Below are positions 1 to 5,160 of a DNA stretch of 5,232 bases, one piece after another. Made by a program: the position numbers and the translations under genes. The notes under the pieces were generated by a model. The model did no database searches. It saw nothing but the letters and a program-made list of their open reading frames with translations, and was not told the DNA's origin. How positions within the stretch are numbered: the stretch's first letter is position 1; the number at the start of each line of letters is the position of its first letter. The stretch is from Robiginitomaculum sp036478975 (lineage in GTDB: Bacteria; Pseudomonadota; Alphaproteobacteria; Caulobacterales; Maricaulaceae): NCBI GenBank assembly GCA_036478975.1, contig JAZGFA010000024.1, positions 1-5,232 on the forward strand. The letters are read 5' to 3'.

Positions 1-1038
1 GGTTTCTGACAATGTGCCGATTTGATTGACCTTAATCAGGATGGAGTTAGCACTGCCAAGCTCTATGCCCTTTTTCAGGCGCACAGGATTGGTGACAAAT
101 AAATCATCGCCGACAAGTTGACATGTGTCGCCAATAGCGTCCGTCAGCATTTTCCAGCCGTCCCAATCATCCTCATCCATGCCGTCTTCGATAGAAATAA
201 TCGGGAAACGATCGGCAAGGTCTTTAAGATAAGCGACAAATTCGGCGGAGGACAGCACTTTGCTCTCACCCTTAAGGTGATATTTGCCGTCTTTGTAAAA
301 TTCAGAGCTAGCCACATCCATGGCGAGGAAAATATCTTCGCCGGCCTTATAGCCCGCCGCTTCAATCGCGCTCATAATATATTCAAGCGCGGCAACCGAT
401 GACGCAAGACCCGGCGCAAAGCCGCCCTCATCACCGACATTAGTGTTATGGCCATCGGCTTTTAGCTTTGCCTTAAGCGCGTGAAATATCTCCGCGCCCA
501 TGCGAAGGGCCTCAGAAAATGTCTTAGCGCCAACCGGCATAACCATAAATTCTTGCACGTCGATTGGGTTGTCCGCGTGCTCGCCGCCATTGATGATATT
601 CATCATCGGCACGGGCAGCACATGGGCATTGGCGCCGCCGACATAGCGAAACAAGGCCGCGCCCTGCTCTTCTGCGGTGGCCTTTGCCACGGCCAAAGAG
701 ACGCCGAGCATGGCATTGGCCCCAAGGCGCGCCTTATTAGGCGTGCCGTCTAGGGCGATGAGCATATCATCAATGGCGCGCTGATTACTGGATTCGCGGC
801 CCAAAAGCTCGTCGGCGATTTCCGTATTGACGTTTTGCACGGCCTTAAGCACGCCCTTGCCGCCATAACGCGTTCCGCCATCGCGAAGCTCTACCGCTTC
901 ATGGGCGCCGGTTGATGCGCCGGAGGGAACCGCCGCGCGGCCAAAACTGCCATCTTCAAGCAAGACGTCAACCTCAAGGGTCGGGTTGCCCCGGCTGTCG
1001 AGAATTTCACGGGCAAAGATATGTTCAATAGCGGCCAT
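1..1038 (-). CDS. eno: Enolase (phosphopyruvate hydratase), 3' end cut off by the window
   Basis: Enolase converts 2-phosphoglycerate to phosphoenolpyruvate in cytoplasmic glycolysis and gluconeogenesis. The reverse strand reads open from ATG at 1038 to base 1, giving 346 residues starting MAAIEHIFAREILDSRGNPT. Family landmarks are in order: the catalytic-loop segment SGASTGAHEA (39-48), GGEHADNPID with H154 (151-160), QEFM with E163, and GDEGGFAP with E204 (202-209). Metal-ligand positions D241 (AMDVASSEF), E284 (SIEDG) and D311 (GDDLFVTN) and the catalytic lysine K336 (ILIKVNQIGT) are also visible. Bacterial enolases run about 425 residues, so roughly 80 are missing, including the SHRSGETED-type signature; this is a window edge, not a broken gene. 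A GGAGAG ribosome-binding sequence (1048-1043) sits 4 nt before the ATG. The start lies just after the rpmF terminator and no convincing separate promoter is visible. Identity is essentially certain. Confidence 0.98.
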   Translation of the reverse strand, partial: MAAIEHIFAREILDSRGNPTLEVDVLLEDGSFGRAAVPSGASTGAHEAVELRDGGTRYGGKGVLKAVQNVNTEIADELLGRESSNQRAIDDMLIALDGTPNKARLGANAMLGVSLAVAKATAEEQGAALFRYVGGANAHVLPVPMMNIINGGEHADNPIDVQEFMVMPVGAKTFSEALRMGAEIFHALKAKLKADGHNTNVGDEGGFAPGLASSVAALEYIMSAIEAAGYKAGEDIFLAMDVASSEFYKDGKYHLKGESKVLSSAEFVAYLKDLADRFPIISIEDGMDEDDWDGWKMLTDAIGDTCQLVGDDLFVTNPVRLKKGIELGSANSILIKVNQIGTLSET

Positions 1039-1074
1039 CAGGCTCTCCAATTCATAGCGTAAGGTAATTTAGGC

Positions 1075-1106
1075 AAAAAAATAGGCCACGCTGAACGGGC
1101 CTATTT
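1075..1106 (-). terminator. Rho-independent terminator after rpmF
   Basis: On the minus strand a perfect 9-bp stem, AAATAGGCC (1106-1098) pairing with GGCCTATTT (1087-1079), encloses a 10-nt loop. It is followed by a run of T (1081-1075) that partly overlaps the stem. It starts about 21 nt after the rpmF stop codon, so it should end the rpmF transcript. The A-rich left edge would also pair in the opposite direction, but no plus-strand gene needs it. It lies only 36 nt before the eno start. Confidence 0.88.
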
Positions 1107-1127
1107 GATATTCGTTTTCAAACCCGC

Positions 1128-1310
1128 TTAATCGTCTTGCGGGTTGAGGATTTGACGACCACGATACATGCCTGATTTCAGGTCGATGTGATGTTGACGG
1201 CGAAGCTCGCCGCTGTCTTTGTCTTCGATATAATTAGTCGCCGTAAGGCTATCGTGTGAACGACGCATGCCGCGACGGGAATTTGAAATTTTACTCTTTG
1301 GGACAGCCAT
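1128..1310 (-). CDS. rpmF: 50S ribosomal protein L32 (bL32)
   Basis: A 60-residue protein of the large ribosomal subunit. It begins MAVPKSKISNSRRGMRRSHD, the family's basic N-terminus. The middle carries the segment EDKDSGELRR (29-38) and the C-terminal half carries HHIDLKSGMYRGRQ (40-53), both typical of alphaproteobacterial L32. There are no cysteines, so this is the zinc-independent form. Length is normal for the family (about 57-62). A clear GGAGG ribosome-binding site (1321-1317) lies 6 nt before the ATG, which fixes the start. The gene is preceded by a 131-bp gap with a candidate promoter, a hairpin and a DnaA-box match, and is followed by its own intrinsic terminator, so it looks like a single-gene unit. 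It sits between pyrG and eno rather than next to yceD/plsX genes, which is a local arrangement. The call is secure despite the small size. Confidence 0.97.
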   Translation of the reverse strand: MAVPKSKISNSRRGMRRSHDSLTATNYIEDKDSGELRRQHHIDLKSGMYRGRQILNPQDD

Positions 1311-1335
1311 AGCGGGCCTCCATATAATTGCTAAA

Positions 1336-1352
1336 GGCGCTCATATAGCGCC
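1336..1352 (-). other. Leader hairpin upstream of rpmF
   Basis: A perfect 6-bp inverted repeat, GGCGCT (1352-1347) and AGCGCC (1341-1336) on the minus strand, with a 5-nt loop ATATG. Its 3' edge is 25 nt before the rpmF ATG and just upstream of the GGAGG site. No T-run follows, so it is not a terminator. It would be inside the rpmF 5' leader if transcription starts near 1356. Whether it regulates anything is unknown. Confidence 0.5.
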
Positions 1353-1362
1353 AGTTGTGCGG

Positions 1363-1391
1363 GGCTTACGGTATTTCGCCATTAAGTTCAA
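1363..1391 (-). promoter_or_regulatory. Weak sigma-70-like promoter candidate for rpmF
   Basis: On the minus strand TTGAAC (1391-1386) matches four of six -35 positions. It is followed by a 17-nt spacer (1385-1369) and a poor -10, TAAGCC (1368-1363). Spacing is ideal, but the -10 match is weak, so this rests mainly on position: rpmF needs a promoter in this gap unless it is read through from pyrG. No terminator was seen after pyrG, so read-through is possible. Confidence 0.25.
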
Positions 1392-1399
1392 GCGCCATT

Positions 1400-1408
1400 T
1401 GTGGATAA
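1400..1408 (-). promoter_or_regulatory. Perfect match to the DnaA box consensus
   Basis: The minus strand reads TTATCCACA, the high-affinity DnaA-binding 9-mer. It is intergenic, between pyrG and rpmF, 8 bp upstream of the candidate rpmF -35. With equal base frequencies a given 9-mer is expected about 0.04 times on both strands of a window this size, so chance is unlikely but possible. It is a single box: no cluster, AT-rich unwinding region or dnaA/dnaN neighbour marks a replication origin. A regulatory site or a titration site is the more plausible reading. Confidence 0.5.
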
Positions 1409-1441
1409 CGCAGTAAAATTGTCGCTATTATTCAAACACGC

Positions 1442-3079
1442 CTAAACTAAGCGGCTTTGCTCCAGCGCTGCGCCAATAAAGCCAGCAAAAAGCGGGTGCG
1501 GCTCAAACGGGCGCGATTTAAGCTCCGGATGATATTGCACGCCAATATACCAAGGATGGCCCGGAAGTTCGACGATTTCCGGCAATACCCCGTCCGGTGA
1601 CATGCCGGAGAATTTCAGGCCCGCCGCCTCAAGCCGCTCTTTATAATCAATATTGACCTCATAGCGGTGACGGTGACGCTCGCTAATCTCCGCAGTGCCA
1701 TAAACCTGCGCCACTAAAGAGCCTTTTTCCAAACTCGCGGGGTAAGCGCCAAGACGCATAGTGCCGCCCAAATCGCCCTTGCCTTCACGCTTCAGGCGCT
1801 CATTGCCCTTAGTCCATTCGGTCATCAGACCAACCACAGGCTCACCGCCATTTTCAAACTCGGTGGAGGTGGCATCTTTAATGCCCGCCAAATTGCGCGC
1901 CGCCTCAATCACAGCCATTTGCATGCCCAGACAAATGCCAAAATACGGCACTTTATGCTCGCGCGCGAATGTCGCCGCGCGAATTTTGCCTTCTGCGCCC
2001 CTATAGCCAAAGCCGCCGGGCACTAAAATGCCGTGTAGACCTTCAAGCTCGGCGGTTACGTCCTCGCCGTCACCCTCGAACACATCGCTTTCAAGCCATT
2101 TGATTTTGACCTTCACATTATTAGCAATGCCGCCATGGACGAGCGCTTCGGTGATAGATTTATAGGCGTCAGGCAGGACGGTATATTTACCGACCACGCC
2201 AATTTCAACTTCGCCGTCCGGCTCCGCTAGCGCCTTAGAAATGGTCGTCCAGCGCGTCAGATCGACGTCAGGCGCATCATCAATACCGAAATGGGCTAGC
2301 ACTTCGCTATCAAGCCCTTCCGCGTGATAGGCGAGCGGCACATCATAGATAGAGCGCGCATCAAGCCCTTGGATAACCGCCGATTCGCGCACATTACAAA
2401 AGCGGCCAATCTTACGGCGATCACTCTCGGCGATAGGACGGTCGGCGCGGCATAGCAAAATGTCAGGCTGAATACCGATAGAGCGCAATTCTTTCACACT
2501 ATGCTGGGTCGGCTTGGTTTTCATCTCTCCGGCCGCCGCAATATAGGGCAGCAAGGTCACATGCACGAAACAGGTCTGGCGGTGCGGCAATTCTTGGGAG
2601 AGCTGACGCAGGGCTTCAAAAAACGGCAAGCCTTCAATATCGCCAACGGTTCCGCCGACTTCGCAGAGGACAAAATCCACGTCTTCGCCCGCATCGGACA
2701 GGACAAAATCCTTTAGCTCATTGGTCACATGGGGAATCACCTGCACGGTCGCGCCAAGGTAATCGCCACGGCGTTCCTTGGTGATGATGTTTTGGTAAAT
2801 ACGGCCCGTGGTAATATTATCGGACTGGGCCGCGCTTACGCCGGTAAAGCGCTCATAATGGCCCAAATCAAGGTCGGTCTCGGCCCCGTCATCGGTGACG
2901 TAAACCTCGCCGTGCTGATAGGGAGACATAGTGCCCGGATCGACGTTTAGATAAGGATCAAGTTTACGCAGGCGTACCTTATAACCGCGGGCCTGCAACA
3001 GGGCGCCAATGGCGGCAGAGGCAAGGCCTTTGCCAAGGGAGGACACAACCCCTCCAGTAATGAAAATATAACGTGGCAT
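1442..3079 (-). CDS. pyrG: CTP synthase (glutamine-hydrolysing)
   Basis: Makes CTP from UTP, ATP and glutamine, the last step of de novo pyrimidine nucleotide synthesis, in the cytoplasm as a tetramer. The 545 residues match the usual length. The N-terminal synthetase domain (about 1-266) begins MPRYIFITGGVVSSLGKG, with the P-loop at 9-18. It also carries DPYLNVDPGTMSPYQHGEVY (41-60), D71 and E140 at the Mg-binding positions (ETDLDLGHYERF; CEVGGTVGDIEG), and KTKPTQHSVKELR (187-199). The C-terminal class I glutaminase domain (about 290-540) has the oxyanion-hole segment PGGFGYRG (354-361), nucleophile C383 in GICLGMQ and the H517-E519 pair in YHPE. An upstream in-frame GTG at 3115 would add 12 residues, but the family begins at the MPRY methionine. 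The ribosome-binding sequence before 3079 is weak (GGAC about 6-9 nt upstream). It lies 57 nt after secG on the same strand, so cotranscription is likely. Confidence 0.98.
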   Translation of the reverse strand: MPRYIFITGGVVSSLGKGLASAAIGALLQARGYKVRLRKLDPYLNVDPGTMSPYQHGEVYVTDDGAETDLDLGHYERFTGVSAAQSDNITTGRIYQNIITKERRGDYLGATVQVIPHVTNELKDFVLSDAGEDVDFVLCEVGGTVGDIEGLPFFEALRQLSQELPHRQTCFVHVTLLPYIAAAGEMKTKPTQHSVKELRSIGIQPDILLCRADRPIAESDRRKIGRFCNVRESAVIQGLDARSIYDVPLAYHAEGLDSEVLAHFGIDDAPDVDLTRWTTISKALAEPDGEVEIGVVGKYTVLPDAYKSITEALVHGGIANNVKVKIKWLESDVFEGDGEDVTAELEGLHGILVPGGFGYRGAEGKIRAATFAREHKVPYFGICLGMQMAVIEAARNLAGIKDATSTEFENGGEPVVGLMTEWTKGNERLKREGKGDLGGTMRLGAYPASLEKGSLVAQVYGTAEISERHRHRYEVNIDYKERLEAAGLKFSGMSPDGVLPEIVELPGHPWYIGVQYHPELKSRPFEPHPLFAGFIGAALEQSRLV

Positions 3080-3117
3080 AGTCGTCCGTTCACTCAAAAC
3101 TAAGGCCCAAGCCACAG

Positions 3118-3132
3118 CTTGGACTGTCCAAG
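3118..3132 (-). repeat. Short palindrome between secG and pyrG
   Basis: CTTGGAC and GTCCAAG are perfect 7-bp arms around one central base, beginning 4 nt after the secG stop. In RNA it would form about 6 bp closed by a 3-nt loop. AGCC/GGCT (3110-3113 and 3135-3138) could extend it across an unequal internal loop, taking in part of the secG stop codon. No T-run follows on the minus strand, so it is not a normal terminator. It could be an intercistronic stem affecting mRNA decay, or a chance palindrome. Confidence 0.4.
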
Positions 3133-3136
3133 ACGG

Positions 3137-3544
3137 CTATTCAGGCTTATCTGCTGTCTCTGTTTCAGCCTCGGTTTGAGGCGTTTCTTCAGGCGCTGTT
3201 GGGGTTTCCACCGCCGCCGGAATTTCATCAGCTAACGGGGAAGCATCTTTGGACGAGTCAGGGGCTACTTGCAAGCCAGTTTCTGACTTATCCTCAACCA
3301 GAACGCTTTTATCTTGGTTTTCCAGCGAAAAGAACACGGAAAGAGCCAAACAATTGATAATAAACAGCGTGCCAAGGATAGTCGTCGCCTTTGTCACCGC
3401 ATTGGCAGAGCTGCGCCCGGACATGACGCCGCCGCCGCCGCCGCCGCCAATACCGAGGGCGCCGCCCTCGCTACGCTGGATTAAGATAAGGCCAATCAAA
3501 ACGATGGAAATCATCAATTGGATAATAAGAAGAACTGTAGTCAT
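3137..3544 (-). CDS. secG: Preprotein translocase subunit SecG
   Basis: Inner-membrane subunit of the SecYEG channel, which assists SecA-driven protein export. The 135-residue protein has the SecG plan: TM1 at about 3-21 (hydrophobic, from MTTVLLIIQLMISIVLIGLI), then QRSEGGALG and a run of seven glycines (33-39). The family segment MSGRSSANAVTKAT follows at 41-54, then TM2 at about 55-73. The tail (74-135) is acidic and rich in Pro, Glu and Thr; long variable tails of this kind are common in alphaproteobacterial SecG. The ATG at 3544 is preceded by AGGA (3554-3551) with 6-nt spacing. A strong promoter candidate lies about 70 nt upstream and pyrG follows 57 nt downstream, so secG is probably the first gene of a secG-pyrG unit. 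The conserved membrane part makes the identity secure; the tail has no known specific function. Confidence 0.95.
   Translation of the reverse strand: MTTVLLIIQLMISIVLIGLILIQRSEGGALGIGGGGGGGVMSGRSSANAVTKATTILGTLFIINCLALSVFFSLENQDKSVLVEDKSETGLQVAPDSSKDASPLADEIPAAVETPTAPEETPQTEAETETADKPE
3428..3448 (-). repeat. (GGC)7 trinucleotide repeat inside secG
   Basis: Seven uninterrupted GGC codons encode glycines 33-39 of SecG, in the cytoplasmic loop between the two membrane helices. A glycine-rich loop is normal for the family. Use of one identical codon throughout makes the tract a pure microsatellite, so strand slippage would change loop length in whole glycines without shifting the frame. Confidence 0.9.
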
Positions 3545-3573
3545 GATAGGTCCTAGAAAATCTAATAGTGTGG

Positions 3574-3592
3574 CGCGCTATGCCTTAGCGCG
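3574..3592 (-). other. Leader hairpin upstream of secG
   Basis: A perfect 7-bp inverted repeat, CGCGCTA (3592-3586) and TAGCGCG (3580-3574) on the minus strand, with loop AGGCA. It lies between the candidate secG promoter and the start codon, its 3' edge 29 nt before the ATG. No T-run follows directly, so it is unlikely to terminate transcription from the transporter gene. It resembles the rpmF leader hairpin in placement and in its GCGCTA stem. Confidence 0.5.
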
Positions 3593-3612
3593 TGGATGTA
3601 ACCCAATTGCCA

Positions 3613-3640
3613 TTAATATGCCAGAGAGAATATCCGTCAA
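3613..3640 (-). promoter_or_regulatory. Sigma-70-type promoter candidate for secG-pyrG
   Basis: On the minus strand TTGACG (3640-3635, five of six matches to TTGACA) is followed by a 16-nt spacer and TATTAA (3618-3613, four of six matches to TATAAT). ATTAAT at 17-nt spacing is an alternative -10. Transcription would start near 3606, giving a leader of about 60 nt that contains the 3574-3592 hairpin. It is the best promoter match in the window and lies in the gap where secG needs one. Confidence 0.55.
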
Positions 3641-3678
3641 TATTGAGCATATAAGGCGAGTCTCGCGCGCTTCAAGCC

Positions 3679-5073
3679 CTAGCCTAGCAGCTTAAAGCAA
3701 ACCAGCCCAATCACGATAGAGATAACAAAACTCAACACCGCCCCCTCGCGCACCATATCCTTAATCTCAATGCCCCCTAGCCCGTAGGCAATGGCGTTGG
3801 GCGCGGTCGCCACGGGAAGCATAAAGGCGCAGCTTGACGCCATCGCCGCCGGTATCATAAACAGTACGGGATCAATCCCCGTCGCCAGCCCCGCCGCCGC
3901 GAGTATCGGCATTAATAGGGTCGCCGTTGCCGTATTAGAGGTAATCTCGGTCAGATAGGTCACAACCAAGCAAATCGTCAAAATCATCAGGATAAGCGGC
4001 AAATTAGACAGGGAGGCCAGCCAATCGCCGAGCAAGGCCGACAGGCCAGAGGCGGTAAAGCCCTTCGCCATGGCAATGCCGCCCGCAAATAGAAGCAAAA
4101 GCCCCCACGGAATATCGCGCGCCGTCTGCCAGTCAAGCAAGCGCTCGCGCTTGCCGTCCTCGTCGCGTTTGCCATTGGGAATAACAAACATCATCACAAC
4201 GGCCAGTAGCGCCACCGTGCTATCGCCAACTCCGGGCATATCCAGCGCCCCGCTCCAGCCGCCAAACGGTTCTTTGCGGGTAATCCATGCCAGCGCAGTC
4301 AGGCCAAACATTATCAGCGTACGCCGTTCTTCCGTGCGCCAAGCGCCAATTTTCGGCAAAGCAATATCCGCCTCAAGCTTTACCCGCCGCGTCAGCCATA
4401 GGGCCATAATCGGCAGGGAAATCAACACCACAGGCATGCCAATTTTCATCCATTCAAGGAAGCTAAACTCTTTGCCTGTCTGTTCTTCATAAATGCCCAT
4501 AAAGATAACATTGGGCGGCGTGCCCACCGGCGTGCCAATGCCACCAATGCTCGACGCGTAAGCAATGCCAAGGATAAGGGCGATTCGCAGGTTTTTATTC
4601 TCTACCCCCGCCAAAATCGCCAAAGCGATGGGGAGCATGATAATCGTCGTCGCCGTATTGGATATCCACATGGACAGAAACCCTGACGCCAGCATAAAGC
4701 CTAAAACAAGGCGGCGGCCGCTCGAAACGCCGACAATGCGAATCATATAAACCGCCAGACGCTCATGGGCGCCGCTCTTTTCTAACGCCTTGGCGAGCAT
4801 AAAGGCCCCCATTAGCAGCAATATCACATGGCTACCAAAGGCGGCAGAGACCGCCTTATGGTCTAAAATTCCAAATAGGGGCAGCAGGGCAAACGGCACG
4901 AGCGATGTCGCAGGTATGGGAATAGCTTCGCTGACCCACCAGATAACGGTTAAGGCCGCAACCCCCGCCGCAAGAGCGGCTTTGCGCTCTAGGCCCAGCT
5001 GTAGTAGGAGAAATGAGAGGGCCGCCGCAATAAGCGGGCCGAGCCAAATAAAGGTTGCGCGTGTAAATTTCAT
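3679..5073 (-). CDS. DASS/SLC13-family anion (probably dicarboxylate) transporter
   Basis: An inner-membrane protein of 464 residues in the divalent anion:Na+ symporter family (CitT/INDY type). Hydrophobic segments run along its length, with a charged cytoplasmic-type stretch at about 230-252. Key motifs are duplicated as expected: SNT at 138-140 (SNTATTIIMLP) and SNT at 379-381 (SNTATATLLMP). These are the hairpin-tip sequences that bind substrate and sodium in the family's structures. They are accompanied by GTPVGTPPN (180-188) and TAPNAIAYG (423-431). WWVSEAIPIPATSLVP (45-60) is also typical. Substrate cannot be read from sequence: C4-dicarboxylates are likely, but citrate, sulfate or other anions are possible. 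The ATG at 5073 (MKFTR) was chosen over an in-frame TTG at 5097, which falls in the terminator T-run. The ribosome-binding sequence is weak. The gene begins 23 nt after a terminator, has no obvious terminator of its own, and is unrelated to the flanking genes. Confidence 0.93.
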   Translation of the reverse strand: MKFTRATFIWLGPLIAAALSFLLLQLGLERKAALAAGVAALTVIWWVSEAIPIPATSLVPFALLPLFGILDHKAVSAAFGSHVILLLMGAFMLAKALEKSGAHERLAVYMIRIVGVSSGRRLVLGFMLASGFLSMWISNTATTIIMLPIALAILAGVENKNLRIALILGIAYASSIGGIGTPVGTPPNVIFMGIYEEQTGKEFSFLEWMKIGMPVVLISLPIMALWLTRRVKLEADIALPKIGAWRTEERRTLIMFGLTALAWITRKEPFGGWSGALDMPGVGDSTVALLAVVMMFVIPNGKRDEDGKRERLLDWQTARDIPWGLLLLFAGGIAMAKGFTASGLSALLGDWLASLSNLPLILMILTICLVVTYLTEITSNTATATLLMPILAAAGLATGIDPVLFMIPAAMASSCAFMLPVATAPNAIAYGLGGIEIKDMVREGAVLSFVISIVIGLVCFKLLG

Positions 5074-5095
5074 ATTCTTGCATAGCCGAAAACAC

Positions 5096-5122
5096 AAAAA
5101 CCCCCAACCGTTAAGTTGAGGG
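5096..5122 (-). terminator. Rho-independent terminator after tRNA-Asp
   Basis: On the minus strand CCCTCAAC (5122-5115) pairs with GTTGGGGG (5108-5101), 8 bp with one U-G pair. The loop is 6 nt and is followed by TTTTT (5100-5096), with more T-rich sequence after GTG. It begins 33 nt after the encoded CCA of the tRNA and ends 23 nt before the transporter start, so it should end the tRNA transcript. If a transporter promoter lies upstream of it, the same hairpin would sit in that gene's leader. Confidence 0.88.
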
Positions 5123-5134
5123 ATTTTGAATGTC

Positions 5135-5160
5135 CGCCATTATTCCAAAGAAAAATGGCG
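5135..5160 (-). repeat. Inverted repeat spanning the tRNA 3' end and trailer
   Basis: CGCCATT (5160-5154) and AATGGCG (5141-5135) on the minus strand are perfect 7-bp arms with a 12-nt loop. The first arm includes the last acceptor-stem base, the discriminator base and the encoded CCA of tRNA-Asp. In the precursor this would compete with the last base pair of the acceptor stem and cover the CCA until the trailer is removed. It may be a processing feature or coincidence. Confidence 0.45.
5139..5147 (-). promoter_or_regulatory. Possible extended -10 promoter element for the transporter gene
   Basis: The minus strand reads TGGAATAAT: an extended -10 TG motif followed by AATAAT (five of six matches to TATAAT). 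No recognisable -35 lies 16-18 nt upstream, where the tRNA 3' end falls. If it works, transcription would start near 5132 and run through the terminator hairpin before reaching the transporter ATG. Weak evidence, included because the gene has no better promoter in the window. Confidence 0.2.

Noticed and set aside
1400..1408. Replication origin at the DnaA box
   Set aside because: There is one box only. No cluster, AT-rich unwinding region or origin-associated genes such as dnaA, dnaN, parAB or hemE are present.
3080..3115. GTG start at 3115 giving PyrG a 12-residue N-terminal extension
   Set aside because: CTP synthases begin directly at the MPRY/MTRY-type methionine before the P-loop. The extension has no family resemblance, and no ribosome-binding site precedes 3115.
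3585..3650. A 21-codon minus-strand reading frame upstream of secG with two Trp codons, ending in the leader hairpin (possible leader peptide)
   Set aside because: No ribosome-binding site precedes its ATG. It starts upstream of the best promoter candidate and overlaps it, and two Trp codons are not clustered as in attenuation peptides.
3656..3666. GCGAG-A-CTCGC inverted repeat just after the transporter stop as a terminator
   Set aside because: The arms are only 5 bp with a 1-nt centre (4 bp with a real loop), and no T-run follows on the minus strand.
3249..3695. 148-residue plus-strand open frame
   Set aside because: It runs antisense over secG and the gap and is proline/arginine-rich from reversed GGC codons. 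It has no ribosome-binding site or family resemblance, so it is a shadow of secG.
4070..4492. 140-residue plus-strand open frame inside the transporter gene, and similar plus-strand frames in pyrG and eno
   Set aside because: All are antisense to strongly recognised genes, have low-complexity Ser/Arg/Pro composition, and lack initiation signals.
5074..5097. TTG start at 5097 giving the transporter 8 extra residues
   Set aside because: It lies at the edge of the terminator T-run with no ribosome-binding site. The hydrophobic N-terminus begins naturally after the ATG at 5073.
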